Shown: one piece after another, positions 22,301 to 34,642 of the stretch
Position numbering within the stretch: the first letter of the stretch is position 1
Layout of the letters: every line of letters begins with the position of its first letter
Assembly (NCBI GenBank): GCA_949775045.1
Contig: OX459108.1
Coordinates: 10,022,072-10,086,071, forward strand
Source: Metridium senile
Lineage: Eukaryota > Cnidaria > Anthozoa > Actiniaria > Metridiidae
Direction of reading: 5' to 3'
Length of the DNA stretch: 64,000 nucleotides
Position numbers and translations under genes: made by a program
The notes under the pieces: generated by a model
What the model was told of the DNA's origin: nothing
The model's input: the letters and a program-made list of their open reading frames with translations, nothing else
Databases searched by the model: none

Positions 22301-25300
22301 TTATATGCATGGAGCAATTAGCTACAAGTGTTAATTTAGTCTGATAAAGACGGATGGACACTTACCAGCATGCACCGCGCGAAAGACTGGATTTCGTGGA
22401 CCATGAAACACACCAATCAGAAATTTTAGTATCTTTTACGATTTGAGTTTGCATTTACGTTCTTACTAAATCGTTTAGTGTTTTTTTTTTATATATATTT
22501 TCTCTTTATTCGACTGAATACGGATTAATTATAACACTCAAATCAAAATTAACAGCGCAAAGCATGCCGGTAAGTGACCGTTTGTATTATCATCGAATTT
22601 TTAAAGAAAAAAAAAAATGTTTAAATTTCTCCTCAGCATGGATAGGAGCCCTGGCAATGGGTCTTAACTTCTTCTGTGGTCCTCTCACAAGTTTACTATG
22701 TGATCGCTACAGCTGTCGTGCCGTGGCTTTCGTCGGCGCCTTCCTATCCGCCCTCGGCCTTTTCCTGACATCCTTCGTCCAAGAACCTTCCAAAATGTAC
22801 GTCACCTATGGATTACTGTTTGGTGTTGGCTCTAGCTTGTCCTTCGTTTCTTCAATTGTCGTTTTAGGAGATTACTTTCATAAGCGTTTGGCATTTGCTA
22901 ACGGAATTGCAACATCTGGGAGCGGCGTGGGATCCCTTATTACGGGGCCGGTTATAAACTATCTTCTCGGTACCACTGGATGGCAGAACTGTATGAGGAT
23001 ATTAAGTGCGTTTGCTCTGCTACTGGTGGTAGCTGCGTTTTTATATCGACCTAATAGGAAGATTGATAGGTCGGCGAGAGGAAAAGCCAAACTTTTTGAG
23101 CCTAAGATATGGAGAAATAAAGCGTATGTGTGCTGGGTGGTGACTGTAGCTTTGTTCCAGTTTGGATATCTCATCCCATTTGTACATTTGGTAAGAGTTT
23201 TAATGTTGAATACAGTGATGAAACCCCTCTATACCGGACCCTCAATAAACCGGAACCCCCGCTAAACCGAACATTTTTCTTGGATCCAGCAATATCCGGT
23301 ATAGAGGGGTTTCACTGTACAGTTGACTCTCTCGTAAGCGACCACCCTCAGACCAGAGGAAAGTGGTCGCTTACGGGAGATAGTCACTTATAAAACCTTA
23401 ACACAGGAAGACGAAACCCTATCACGGGAACCAGGCGTAGAGCTTACAGTGTATGCATCTGTGCTTAACAATCCAGAGTAACACTTGCATATGTTGTATG
23501 CATAACCACAATTGATTTCAATCGTTCAATCTCCATTCGCCTTTCACCCCGAAAACTGACTGAAGTGACCTAAACGGCTATGCCCGTCGAGTACACTATT
23601 CAAACTGACCATGCATTCCCACGGGAGATGATTTAATGATATGCAAGACTATATAACAAGGGGCATGCAATTAATTCATTGTCATTTGCTCAAACTGCCG
23701 AAACGAACAACATCGATCCGGGTAGACTGATGGAATGTTAGGGCGGGGGGAGGGCACAGGGCAGTGAGTGTCCAAAGTGCCTTTCGGTGTTATGCTGAAG
23801 AAGAGATTCGCTGAATAGGAGAGTGTCTACAAGAAAGCAGTAGTTCTGTTTCACCCACCCACCCTCCCTCTTCTTTTAGAGTCCTGGTTGGCCGTTGCCT
23901 CTCCGGATCTCCTCCATTGTTTTCCCACGGGAACAATGAAGTTTCTCGATTCCCCATTCTTAACATCGATCCGTGGAACAATGGCCAGTTTGGATATACT
24001 ACTATGCCTATCGAGTAATTACCATTTATTATTTCTCCCTCAGGTACGATATGCCGAAGATCTGGGCATTTCCAAATCAAAAGGAGCCTGGCTTATCGGT
24101 TTTCTATCAATAACGTCTACAGTCGGCCGGGTCTTATTTGGTAAACTTTGCGATATGAAAAGAATAAACCGATTGTACGTCTATCAGTTCTCCACGTTTG
24201 CTATTGGTCTAAGTACTTTATTATGTCCGCTGGCTAAGTCGTACGGTGGGCTCATTGGTTATGCGTTAACGTTTGGTCTTTTCGATGGTTGTTTTGTTGG
24301 CCAGGTAGCTGTCATTACGGCTGATATAGTAGGACATGAGAATCTTTCACAAGGAGTTGGAAATCTGTTTGGATGTCTTGCGGTACCGATGAGCTTTGGG
24401 CCTCCTGTTGCAGGTTAGTGTACATGTTGATTAACTGGTATCCTGTGAACAGAGGCTTTTTTTCTTCTCACCCTTAAGCCCCGGTCAAACAGCAATGATA
24501 ATTGATGATAGTTCCAACTATCATGTGCGTTTGACCACCAACTATCATGCACTATCATCGACTATCATGGACTATCATAGAGTTTGAACATGTTCAAATT
24601 TCACATGATAGTTTTTGCCGTTTGACCGCGTGAATGATAGTTGATGATAGTTGAGACGCCTTCAGCTGTCATCAACTATCATAGCCGTTTGACCTCCGCT
24701 TTAGAGCTTTACGTTAGAAACTTGCTTTTCTCGTCGCTCTCAGAGGGATAAGAGAAATCAACCTCTGCTGGCAAGATAACTTGCTGGTAAAGACCAAACT
24801 AAAATATGGTGACCTGCTATACAGTGTGCTGTCTCATGTTCACGTTGGAGTGATTACGGCCACGGTTTCCTCACTGAGTGGTATACTTATATACATCCCC
24901 GAATGCAGCCGGTTGGTGAGTGTAGTGTGTGATGGTGTGAGCCAGTCACTAGAGTCAGGCTGAGTTTGTTACGTCCTCAGTGTTATATGTTTCTCAACTT
25001 CCCCCATACAGTAGGCCTCTGGTCCTTAATTAAGTTGCCTTAAATCGCCCTAAATCGCTTAAAATTGCCCAATGTCGCCTCTGATTTCCCTCCTTTTTTT
25101 TCTAAAATCGCCTTAAATCATGATCGCACAAAATCGCTTAAAATTGCCCTATGTCGCCTCTGACTATCTTATATTTTCCTAAAAATCGCCTTAAAATGCC
25201 TTAAATAACGGTGAGTTATTAAAGGATCCGAGACAGGCCTTACAGTGTATTGAGTGTAAGTGATAACGGCCAGGATTTGCTACTACCGTTCCTCAGTGTT

Positions 25301-27660
25301 ACATGTTTTTCAAATTTCCCCCATACAGTGTAGCGTGTGTAATTTGAAAGTGACGACGGCCAGGGTTTGCTACGGGTTTGATACATCATATCAATCACCA
25401 TTGATATTTAAATTTCTTATAATATTGATGATAATATATATAACATCAATTAACACTCAATTAAAAAGTTATTAGTCATAATTCCTGAAGATTGTAAGCC
25501 ACCAGTGGTCTGAATATATAATTGCAAAGCGCATTGAGACGTATGTGAAATGCGCTATATAAGCACCACATTAAAAAAAACGTTACAGTGCGACTACTGA
25601 AACCGGGGCCACCAAAACATAACTATCCAATCACGATGGAGAATATGATCAATAGAATGCCTACTTGTGTTTGATTTTTTTTGCTTAAAATGATACTAAT
25701 TTTCATTATATGTGAACGGAATAGATCAAGATTGAATAAGAAACATTTTAGCTTGTGAGAACCCTCTTTTTTTTTTTTTTTTTTAATCTCAAAAACTATT
25801 CATTTTGAAATTTCAGTTGTTTGGGTGGCCCCCGTTTCAGTAGTCGCACTGTAACAACATTGAGGGACGTAAAAGAACTCCGTGTTCAGACATGGGTTGT
25901 ATGCATGGGTTGTACTGCATCTCTAAACAGATCAACAAAGATTTACAACTTATCAGCAAGTGGTCTGCTAGCAACAAACTACAGATAAATAAAACAAAAA
26001 CGAAGTCAATGTTTATTTTGGGGAAACGCCTTCGTAAACGCCTAAATAACGACGAAATTGACCTTGACCTTGACCTTGACATTAATATCAATAACTCTGA
26101 AATAGAACAAGTACATAATCACAAAGTTCTTGGAGTAATTCTCGATGATGATTTAAATTTTGATGCTCACGTGGATGATCTTTATAAAAGAGTTTCACAA
26201 CGACTTGGAGTTCTAAGAAAAATTAGCCCCTATCTCAAACGTCAACAAAAGGAAACATATTACAAAACTATAGTTAAACCTGTCCTTGAGTACGCCTGTC
26301 CAATCTGGACTATATGCAATAAAAATAACCTAAATAGACTCTTCAGCCTTCAAAAACGCGCGGCTAGAATAACAACTGGTGCTGATCCCGAATCAAGGTC
26401 AATCAACTTATTCAACTCTCTTGGGTGGTTACCGTTTTATCAGGAGTCACTTATCCACAGCGCATCTATCATGTATAAACGTATCTCAGGCGAGACACCC
26501 GACTATCTGAAGGAGAAGCTGCTAACAAATTCTGACATTCATAGTAGAATCACCCGTTTTTGTAAACTTAACTTTAACTGTCCAACCTTTCAGAGGAAAA
26601 CGGAGGGAGGCAAAACTTTTGCCGTGCGAAATAGTAAACTTTGGAACTCCTTAGATAATGACTTAAAAAAGTCCAAATCAGTCAAAAACTTTAAAAAAAG
26701 TATTTTTTCAAGTTTTATTCAAAAACAAAAAGAAACACAGTCCTTCTTTTAGTGTAGACAATTTACAGTTATTCACTTAAAACTTTTTGCAATTTTTTGC
26801 AATTTTTATCATCACATTACGATTATAAATTTCAATCCATAATAATCTCCTTGTAATTTTAAAATAGCTCATTCAATATTTAGCGTTTTATACATATATA
26901 TATTACATTTTTAACTCTTTTTTACTACAAATTATATTAATATTTTTCTTATATATCATAGTTTTTGTATACTTTGTTATTCTTATAAATTTACTTATAT
27001 ATATATAATTATATATTGATCTATATATAGATATTCACTTATTATTATTCAGTATCATTATTTTCTTATTGTTTTAGGGCCACTAGGTTATCAGTACGAT
27101 TATTGTAAATTGTAACTGTTATGTGTCACCCTCTTTAAATAAAGTTTATTCATTCATTCATTCATGGTTGCAGCTTAATGCGCCTTGATATACCTTCAAC
27201 TCGAACACGTTGAGTAAGCGCATTGAGCAGTTCTGGATAAGAACTAGCAATTATTAATTATTATTATTATTACATTACATTTATGATATTTTAATTATTT
27301 CAAGGTTGGATATACGAAGGATCTGGCTCCTACGATGTTGCTTTCTTCGCGTCTGGTAGTGTAGCCATCGTCTCTACTATTTTACTCTTCTACGTAGCAT
27401 TCCTTAAGAACGATATAGGATCACTTACAGAGATAAATCAACGTTCAATCGACCAATCACAATCCGACGCCCATGACGCATGCTCAGACAAAGAAGACCG
27501 CATTAGTTTACCATATAGAAACAGTTCAGGCTATTCGTCCCATTCGCAAAGCGATGACTGTCGACTGCTGGTTGATAACATCGAAGGCTCAAAAACGTAT
27601 TTAGAAGGATGTAAATTAAGACAAAAGTTTGTGGATCTTGAGCGAGAAACAGTTTTATAA
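19334..27660 (+). CDS. SLC16-family monocarboxylate transporter (MCT-like)
   Basis: Four exons: 19334-19577, 22637-23190, 24044-24413, 27305-27660, giving 507 aa. This is a 12-helix plasma-membrane carrier of the major facilitator type, expected to move lactate/pyruvate-like or other carboxylates, often with protons. Diagnostic are DGGWGW at residues 38-43 entering helix 1 and YFHKRLAFANGIATSGSGVG (161 on), the conserved helix 4-5 signature. GRVLFGKLCD (294-303) supplies the charged pair usual in helix 8. The C-tail (after about 430) is Ser/Asp/Glu-rich and cytosolic. Start: ATG 19334 is followed by an acidic N-tail, as usual. Intron 1 must begin at GC (cag|gcatgt, 19578) to keep frame with the AWIGAL exon; the nearby GT at 19581 would shift it. 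Introns contain several MITEs and a LINE fragment. Which SLC16 paralogue this is cannot be told, and no basigin partner is in the window. Confidence 0.92.
20908..21067. mobile_element. short inverted-repeat element
   Basis: ttcgttcgatagagttcaaa near 20911 pairs with tttgaactttatcaaacgaa near 21043, with about 110 bp between. Probably a degenerate MITE. Confidence 0.55.
21573..21830. mobile_element. MITE with 60-bp inverted ends
   Basis: ctatttcaattaacgttgtc ... ctgagaccgataggaattgt on the left is matched almost perfectly in reverse at 21768-21830. The spacer is AT-rich and non-coding. Confidence 0.85.
23213..23317. mobile_element. MITE with pogo/Tigger-like ends
   Basis: TA-flanked; the ends cagtgatgaaacccctctat and atagaggggtttcactg are inverted, followed by accgg. 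It lies in intron 2 of the transporter, 22 bp after the donor at 23191, and shares its right-hand TA with the next MITE. Confidence 0.8.
23320..23388. mobile_element. small MITE abutting the previous one
   Basis: cagttgactctctcgtaagc and the imperfect complement gcttacgggagatagtcact enclose about 20 bp. It begins at the TA (23318-23319) that closes the preceding MITE. Between here and the exon at 24044 I see no gene. Confidence 0.7.
24477..24699. mobile_element. MITE rich in actatcat motifs
   Basis: ccccggtcaaacagcaatga at the left and catagccgtttgacctccgc at the right are inverted. The inside has many aactatcat/atgatagtt copies in both orientations, so the whole unit can fold. It lies in the transporter's third intron. 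Confidence 0.75.
25480..25580 (+). repeat. LINE/SINE 3'-tail fragment
   Basis: gcaaagcgcattgagacgta ... aatgcgctatataagcacca is the kind of 3' end shared by L2/CR1-type LINEs and their SINEs. It lies in the transporter's third intron. The DNA before it (25020-25230) has degenerate aaatcgcctt-type repeats. Confidence 0.55.
25586..25851. mobile_element. TA-flanked MITE, family A copy 2
   Basis: cagtgcgactactgaaaccg and the complementary right end at 25832-25851, each with flanking TA. It is the same family as 9935-10193. It is followed within a few bases by the LINE fragment. Confidence 0.85.
25857..27170 (+). pseudogene. 5'-truncated non-LTR retrotransposon (LINE), C-terminal reverse transcriptase part
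   Basis: The open frame 25892-26752 encodes the end of a LINE ORF2. It has the LQLISKWSASNKLQINKTKT segment, then KVLGVILDDDLNFDAHVDDL, SPYLKRQQKETYYKTIVKPV, LEYACPIWT and LQKRAARITTG, which are the thumb and connection region of non-LTR reverse transcriptases. The catalytic FADD part and the endonuclease are absent, so the copy is dead. The 3' UTR ends in aaataaagtttattcattca, a simple-repeat tail as in CR1/L2-like clades. The host site is the transporter's third intron, same strand. Confidence 0.88.
27178..27290 (+). repeat. LINE/SINE tail ending in ATT repeats
   Basis: gcgccttgatataccttcaa ... agcgcattgagcagttctgg followed by attattattattatt. It is directly upstream of the acceptor of the transporter's last exon (27305). 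Probably a short retroposon end. Confidence 0.5.
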
Positions 27661-27778
27661 CAAATAGGAACACTTGTATTGGTACACAAAGTTTAAAAAA
27701 CGTTTAATATTTGCTGCATTTTTAAAATTCTCATGGTTAAAAAGTGGAATTGGTTAGGAAACGTTTTGAGAAACAGAT

Positions 27779-28001
27779 AAATAGTCCCCATCACAGTTCC
27801 CTGCTCCATCTTGGAAGGTAGCACGGCCTTTGCATTGAAGCAAGACAAACGTTGAGCTTGCGATGATAGAGACCCTTTAACACCTCGCGGGACTATTATT
27901 CACGTGTCTCTATATCATTGTAAGCTCAACGTTTGTCTCGCTTCGATGCAAAGGCCCGGTCACCTTTCAAGATGACGCAGGGAACTGTGAAGGGAACTAT
28001 T
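27779..28001. mobile_element. MITE in or next to the transporter 3' UTR
   Basis: aatagtccccatcacagttc and gaactgtgaagggaactatt are inverted ends. The inner gcaagacaaacgttgagctt also pairs with its complement. A related copy is at 33807-33943. Possible poly-A signals (aataaa) follow near 28115 and 28143. Confidence 0.8.
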
Positions 28002-28344
28002 AACACAAACATCTAATGTATCAAGTTTTATTCAACAGTAAGACGGTCTATATGGTGTTTGAGAATTTATAAAAAGATGTCGCTCTTTTCTTGTGTCGAA
28101 ACCGTAGAAAACAATAAAGGATAATTTATAACTCAAATGAGTAAATAAAGTATTTTAAATACTATAAAATAGCTAGCGAATTGCTGACTGGAGTTTTGAA
28201 CTTCATTCTTCTTTGGAGCTAGTAAACAATCAGTTTATAACATTTGCGAGGATTATAATGCAAAAGACGAAATTTGGACTGTGGCTTAGTTGTAGAGTGG
28301 TACGGCTTTTAAAATGTTTTGTATTATAGAGATAATTATAAAGA

Positions 28345-28479
28345 GCAGATTTCGTATGACTATGAAAAGCTCACGGCACGAACGCGGTGAAGACAAGGCA
28401 TGTCAAATTTCTGGAAAACAGCACGGTCGCGGCAAGGCATGCAAACTGCACTGAACTTTTCACAGTCATACGAAATCTG
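28345..28479. mobile_element. MITE, family C
   Basis: The cagatttcgtatgactatga / cagtcatacgaaatctg ends are inverted; inside are gcacggcacg- and ccgcgac-type motifs. Related sequence occurs at 9430-9480 and 56210-56350. Confidence 0.75.
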
Positions 28480-28784
28480 GTCTGAGTCAAAAGTGAGGTA
28501 CAGTGCTCAATAAATTAATATTGAAGGAATAGAAAACGAGGAAGCGTGCTCTATCGAGTCATAGAGCACGCGGGAATTTTAAGAAGACGAGAGAAGCGTT
28601 AGGAGAAGCACGACGCGTAGCGGTGCTGCCGAGTTTTCTATTTCTTTTATAAAATATTCAGTAGTTAAAATCAAACGAATGGACGTTCCGTGCACTGTTG
28701 AGTTATAGAGAACGCTTCTCAGCCAATCAGAGCGCGCGATTTATATCAAATATTTTATAAACAATAATATAATATGTATAGCGT

Positions 28785-28945
28785 TATAATTTGTAAATTA
28801 TAGACAGATCAAAGACAAGCCATCACTAACTGTTACTCGGAGTTTCACGCTTACGCGATCACCTGACAGACTTTAACTCTGAAACTCTGAATAACAGCTA
28901 AAGTGATGTCTTGTCTAGATCCATCTATAATTTACAATATATTAT
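28785..28945. mobile_element. inverted-repeat element
   Basis: ttataatttgtaaattatag and ctataatttacaa ends, with inner agacaagccatcact / agtgatgtcttgtct. 28500-28780 before it looks like a degraded repeat (gaaatagaaaacg motif, also at 36549). Confidence 0.65.
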
Positions 28946-29055
28946 CTTATATATATGTGAAATAAAAATTTTCTAGTTTTATGTTTTATTTATTATGGTA
29001 TGTGTAGTTCTAAGTAGCCAGATCTACAATACTACAGTTTCATGTTATCTATTAC

Positions 29056-29244
29056 TGCTGTACGTTTTGACAAAAGGCGCATTTGTACAGGCTAAGCCTC
29101 GATTTGTTGTAAAAATATTCACAAATTTCTAGCAAAGCATGAAAAAATGATATCGCTAAACAATAGAAAACACATTTGAATTTTCGCTGAATCGAGGCTA
29201 TCCCTGTACAAGTGCGCCTTCTGTACAAACAGTACAGCGGTGCG
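29056..29244. mobile_element. MITE, family D copy 1
   Basis: tgctgtacgttttgacaaaa at the left pairs with tgtacaaacagtacagcgg at the right; inside, tcgatttgttgtaaaaatat and tgaatcgaggctatcc. Related copies: 46301-46481 and 56359-56455. Confidence 0.7.
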
Positions 29245-29276
29245 GCCAGATAACACGAAACAGGAGTATCAGCATT

Positions 29277-29690
29277 GTTAGACTGCAAACAGTCGCTTCT
29301 TTTCCCTCCAGATTCCGAGGAAAACGAGAGAAAAATGAGCATTTAAATAAAACACGGACGAGCGGGGATTGGGGGCGAAAAGGGGGAGGAGCGATAGGAG
29401 AGGAAAAGTAGGGGCTGCAGACAATACTGTAAAGGTTGAATTCACCGTTGGCTACACAACGGAAAATTCCCATTGGTCAGAATTAACGATCACTCATCGT
29501 CCTGTCAATCACAACTATCAAACGACAAACACTTAGGGACTGGTCATAGGATGAAAACATGGCCGAAGTTGGTTTAGTGAATTTTCCAAACGTGAGATAT
29601 TTGAAGCCGGAGCAGAATAGAAAATTAAAGTTAAAATTTTCTGAATCCAGAGGGGAAAGTAGGGACTGCTCACAGTCTACAGCATTGAAA
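29277..29690. mobile_element. TIR element, family E long form (about 412 bp)
   Basis: The ends tagactgcaaacagtc and gactgctcacagtcta are inverted, with cttcttttccctccagattc / gggaaagtagggact next to them. A shorter relative at 60857-61085 has the same two ends but a different, reduced middle. The 95-codon frame at 29559-29846 runs out of the element and is not a gene. Confidence 0.65.
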
Positions 29691-29699
29691 ACAGGCGAT

Positions 29700-30960
29700 T
29701 TTATATTATGTTCTAGTTCCCTCTCCAACAAGGTCGTCGCGGAAGGGAATTGGAAACCAGAACACACAGCTATTTCAAAAAACGTAGAATACTGCATAGT
29801 GCATTGCAGGACCCAAGTACATTTTGGGTCAAGTAATATAGTTTAAAGTAAACTAAATAATAGTTAGTTATTTTATTCTTATTGCATTCCATTCAAAACA
29901 ATATACGAGCTAGTTATGGGGAGTAAATATCGCTGTATATATATTATTTATTACGAATTAATGAGACCCATAATGCCCTTTGGTCTTGGAATGCACTATT
30001 CAGTATTCAATGTCAGTTTTTGAAATAGCTGTATACAAAAGCTTCCGCGTAGGAGTCTACATCAAAGCAAGTCCCAATGCCCCCTTCCTTAGTCGAGCCC
30101 TGCGGTATCAAAACAACTGGTTATAGAATCACTTCTATACTTAGAGTGAATTGTCCTCCTTGGGGATACAATAAATGGTAACCCATGATCAAGAAAATCA
30201 TTTTAGTCGGCAGGTTTCTATTTAATGACTTAGCATGAAAGTATGATATATATCATTAAGTGATATGACCCTGACCTAGAGAAAAAGCAAAAAACAAGTC
30301 TTTTTTATGCGGGGCCTGTGCATTAATGTAGCAGCCTCGCAAAATATTTACAGCAGGCAAAACTCCCGGGGGTATCAAAAGGATCAAAAAGATATTAACC
30401 TATCCCAGACAAAAACCTTACCCTACCCCAGACAAGTTGAAAAAATGATACCTTCATCAGTGTTCCGTTTTACGAGTATTTAAAGTTACTTAAACCTACT
30501 CCGAAAGGAGAGAAGTCGAAACAAGGATGTGAGGTCCCGGGGGGGGGGGGGGGGGGGGGGGGACAAGACAAATTGGTAAAAAGTAGACCCTATCCAATGG
30601 TTATTCCTTTGACACATATTGACACCCTGAGTAAGACATAGTAAATTTAGAAAGTGCAACCCTATTTAAGACAAATTAGGCTAAATTGTATACCCTTTTT
30701 CGACACAAGAAGTTACCCTAAAGCTATGTAGCCATAGTGATGATATTTTCAGATGTGATAATAACATGATATCAACTTTTTGAAACAGAGAAATATAGGG
30801 GTTTTTTTTTGACAATTACATAATAACAAGAACTAGATAAATATATCGTGCATCTATAACGCCATGGGCGCGCGACTTTATGTTGTCTAATTGAAAAATA
30901 ACCTTTTTTCGAAATATCTTCATATCAAAATATACACCAATTTGGTGCTTTTATCACTCT
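29700..30960. other. no gene seen
   Basis: AT-rich DNA with short repeats such as accctaccccagacaa. A poly-G run of over 20 lies at 30539-30562. No splice-supported coding segment. Confidence 0.6.
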
Positions 30961-30969
30961 TGTCACGAT

Positions 30970-31113
30970 CAGGAGGACGGATCATTAGATATTTGAGGTG
31001 TGCAGGGTGGTTGGGCAATTACCAATGAAAACAATTCGAGCAACTTAATTGAAAAATAATAGCGTGCACAGCAAAAAATTCCCCCACCCCCTCAAATATT
31101 TAATAGTCCATCC
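30970..31113. mobile_element. short MITE
   Basis: aggacggatcattagatatt and aatatttaatagtccatccc are imperfect inverted ends. Similar end sequence occurs at 51385. A (TA)n tract lies at 31217-31233. Confidence 0.6.
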
Positions 31114-32920
31114 CTAAGTGAGTAATTCCTACTCTAACTAATTGAATTACGAATTGGCAATCTTTGAGCGTGGTAGTTGCCACCAATTAAAAAAAACAAG
31201 TTTTTAATTTAAAATATATATATATATATATATTAAATTAAAAGTTTGTGCAATTAAGTAGACTAAATCTAGCTGTCCAGAATAGATTACAAACAACTTT
31301 TTCGCAAGAGATTCGAACTACAACCACATTTTAACAATAAAGCGACCAGTTAGGACACTGTATTTTAAAACTCACTTTGTTCCCTTTAGTCTCAAAGCTG
31401 GTTGGAATTCAGAGTCTAAGGTTATGAAACACACTTCAAAATCGCAACTCCTTTGCAATATTGCACATAAAGGCTACTCAAAACGCTTCTCCCATAGGTT
31501 GAAATGCTTATAGCTAGACTAACCTAAAAAGAAACTGATCCGCTATAACTTCAAAGAAGGTCCTGAAGGGGTTAAATGGGAGCTGGGATTGGCCTTATTT
31601 TTGACTGGGAAAATGCACTGATTTGATGCACTGGGACTGGGATTTACAAATAAAAGAACAATACTTGAGAAAAACTGATGGTATATTATGTGAATTTTGA
31701 CTGGGATTTGGTCCAAATATGAACTGGCCATTGGAGATGGGATTTGCCCCCCCCCTCCCCTTTCAGGACTAATGATTAATGAATTTCTTTCTTGCAAATT
31801 TGGCAGTCACGAAAACATTCCAAAACCTCTTGGAAAGAAAACGAAATGGGCGTTGATGGTCTGTAAACAACTAAGTAAGTGCGTTTTCCGCATTTTATTG
31901 ATATTCGCGCACTTGTTTTTTTTTCGAATCCTTTTTTGACCTCACAAACTGGCTTAACTTCTGGTCGAGCTTGGCCTACAAATTGGCCCATCGATGCCAA
32001 CTTTATCATGTTTTGACGAAACGAATGGCCTAAAACGATGATGTGATTCTAAAAAATCAGAACCAGTGGAAAAACAAAAGCATAATCTGCCATATGCTTG
32101 ATAACATTTTACGCTACTCACGGAACAAAAAAGAAAAAAAATCACACACACCATATTTGTGAAATGAATTAACAAATTGAGAAAACATATTTGAAAATTA
32201 TACCAAAATGCCATCAGATTCTTTCCGGAAATCCAAATCAGTTAAGACAATATTCATAATTCAAATTCAAACCGTTTATAGTGTGTCAAAAGTGCAGTAA
32301 ATGTTTGCAAATTTAGTCATGTGCGATAGAATTTCAACATATGGCGAACGTGACAAAAAAGACTCATTTATTTCGTGGAAAAAACTAAAACTGCTTTTAA
32401 TAATTGAGATGTCAATAAATTTAGTTGAAAAATAAAGTGAAATACCTAAAACTTGCTATCTAGATGTTCAAAATGTTATTTAATACAAAAAGAACGAAAT
32501 AATCCTGCATTTCTCACACTTGGCCGATAGTTTCATAAAAACATTGACTGCCAGCTTCGGCCAGCTTGTGTACACGCCACCAAAATACGTTAGGAAAAAA
32601 ATTTATATAACAAAAATTAACATGCTTGGAGGACGAACATATCATTTACAAATTGTGCAGCCTGACTACAGGAAACTTCTGGCATTAAATTCAAAAAGTC
32701 AAAAACCCGTAATTTGTTCGCGCAAGGGCATATAAACGTGCCTTGCGGTACACCTTAACAAGCAAGACTTCATCAATGACTAACATTGTTCGAGGCATTA
32801 TGACTCGGCTCATTTAGCTCATTTGGTGTCAATAAGTCTTCACTAATCGAATGTGAATCATAGGAATGCACTTTTACTAAACGGCAATGAATCACCCAGT
32901 GGGTGTCTTTACTTCTGAAC
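31114..32920. other. no gene seen
   Basis: AT-rich intergenic DNA. Open frames of 70-86 codons at 31543-32735 lack family resemblance and splice support. Confidence 0.6.
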
Positions 32921-32924
32921 ACGT

Positions 32925-33285
32925 TTCCCTGCATGACTCATTCATTGGCTCATTTAGAGTGAATGTTTCAAAACAACTCACCAGTTTCACTTCTGAACCG
33001 ACTTTCCCCTGAGGAAGCATGACTCATTTATTTGCTCATTTAGAGTGAACGGTTTAAACCTTATTGAATACAACTCATCAGTTTCACTTCTGAACACTTT
33101 CCCCTGAAGCAACATGACTCATTCATTGGCTCATATAGAGTGAATGTTTTACTCTTATTGAAAACAACTCTTCACTTCTGAACACTTTCCCCTGTGGCAG
33201 CATGACTCATTCATTGGCTCATTTAGGGTGAATGTTTTACCCCGTATTAAACACTCTCCCCGAGGCAGGATGACTCATTGGTTGG
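32925..33285. repeat. diverged tandem repeat, about 85-100 bp, 4-5 copies
   Basis: Repeated blocks gactcattcattggctcatt, tagagtgaatgtttta, cagtttcacttctgaac and actttcccctgaggcagcat. Confidence 0.85.
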
Positions 33286-33806
33286 CACTTCTAGAGCTCA
33301 AATTTAGGCGTTTAGTTCTAAGCACTTTTCATGCATGAGTGAGTTGATTTTACGCTACTCAATGTTCAATTTTCCACTATATCGATTTGTTAAGAACACA
33401 TGCATAAATACGCGAATGAGCGTCACTTCTAAATCCCATGTGGTCTGAAAAGAGCAATTTGCATATGAAATTATTTATTTCTTCCACCTTCCACTCTTCA
33501 TGCACGCATGTTTAACAATGGTAGTCGAGAGAACATTTGTACTTATAAAAGAAATCAAAATATATATAAAATTTATAATAATGATAGCATTTGAGATTAA
33601 ATATAACTTATAACATAGAATAAACTCCACTTATGAGTAGGACCCAGGCAGGCCTGTCTGAAAATAAGGCTAGGTATTTAAGACTTAGTTGATTCCCATA
33701 ATTTGCATTTTATTTAATTCAAAACGGAGTCTGCGCATGTCTCTCCTCACTCTCCCTGTGCCAATACTATACTTGCCATGGACAGTTCAATTAATAAACC
33801 AGTTTC

Positions 33807-33943
33807 GAATAGTCCCCTTCACAGTTCCCTGCGCCACCTTGAAAGGGAGCCGGGTCTTAGAATCGACGGGAGACAAACGTTGAGCTTTTACTTGCTTGCT
33901 TGCTTGCTACCTTTCAAGATGTCGCAGGAAATTGTGAACAGCC
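33807..33943. mobile_element. MITE related to 27779-28001, degenerate
   Basis: gaatagtccccttcacagtt at the left and gtcgcaggaaattgtgaac at the right, with agacaaacgttgagctttta inside. It abuts the next MITE. Confidence 0.65.
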
Positions 33944-33946
33944 TTA

Positions 33947-34141
33947 GACCCCGGCTACACGGATCCGGATACTTTTGAAAGCGCATACTTTTTGATGCGA
34001 ATCGGCATATCGTCCACACGAATCCAGTGAATCCGGTCACTGAAACCGCATACTTTTGAATAGGAAACGATCAACAGGATTCGTGTGGACGCAAATATTT
34101 GTATGCGGTTTCAGTCGGATCGGATTCGTGTAGAAGAGGCC
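33947..34141. mobile_element. PIF/Harbinger-type MITE, family F copy 1 (TTA duplication)
   Basis: It starts gaccccggctacacggatcc and ends gtgtagaagaggcc, flanked by TTA at 33944-33946 and 34142-34144. Inside are several gcatacttttgaa / gaatccg motifs. The related copy at 34660-34847 is flanked by TAA. TWA duplications are characteristic of PIF/Harbinger. Confidence 0.8.
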
Positions 34142-34642
34142 TTAGTCCTAACTATACGAAAATATTATAGTCAAAAGTAAGAAATATTTAAAATATGTGA
34201 TATTTTCAATTTGTTGTTTCTTTGTACATCCAAAACTAATAAAGCTGTATTGATGTATTGTTTCCTTTTGTATTTGTTGTTTCTGGTTGAGTTATACACG
34301 CTAAATATTCATTAAGTAACTCGCGGATTTGCAATCCACGAATTAAAAACTATTAGTAACTACGTATCAAAGATACCGTATGCAATCTTGAAAACGATGC
34401 CATTATCATATATGATATTGTAGGTGAGAAGTAGAGTGCACGCCATATATCCGTGAAATAAAACATAATATGTATTGTCTAATTTCACTATTATGTACAA
34501 ACTAGTGGATAGCACTGGAGTGGAACAGTGCAAAGAACAATAGTCACATAGCTGCCTTTGTGTTTCTTTGTATGATTTACGCCTGAGTGAAATCTTAGTT
34601 AGTTGATAACAAACTAGTTGATAACTAAATACTATTATGCAC

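Larger units (their letters stand above)
19578..22636. other. intron 1 of the transporter
   Basis: 3.06 kb of AT-rich DNA without a gene. It holds an inverted repeat at 20908-21067 and a MITE at 21573-21830. The short frames at 19655-20366 are not convincing. A poly-A run lies near 22246-22261. Confidence 0.7.

Noticed and set aside
29559..29846. 95-codon frame starting MAEVGLVNFP
   Set aside because: It lies across the end of a TIR element and shares DNA with another copy; no splice sites or family resemblance.
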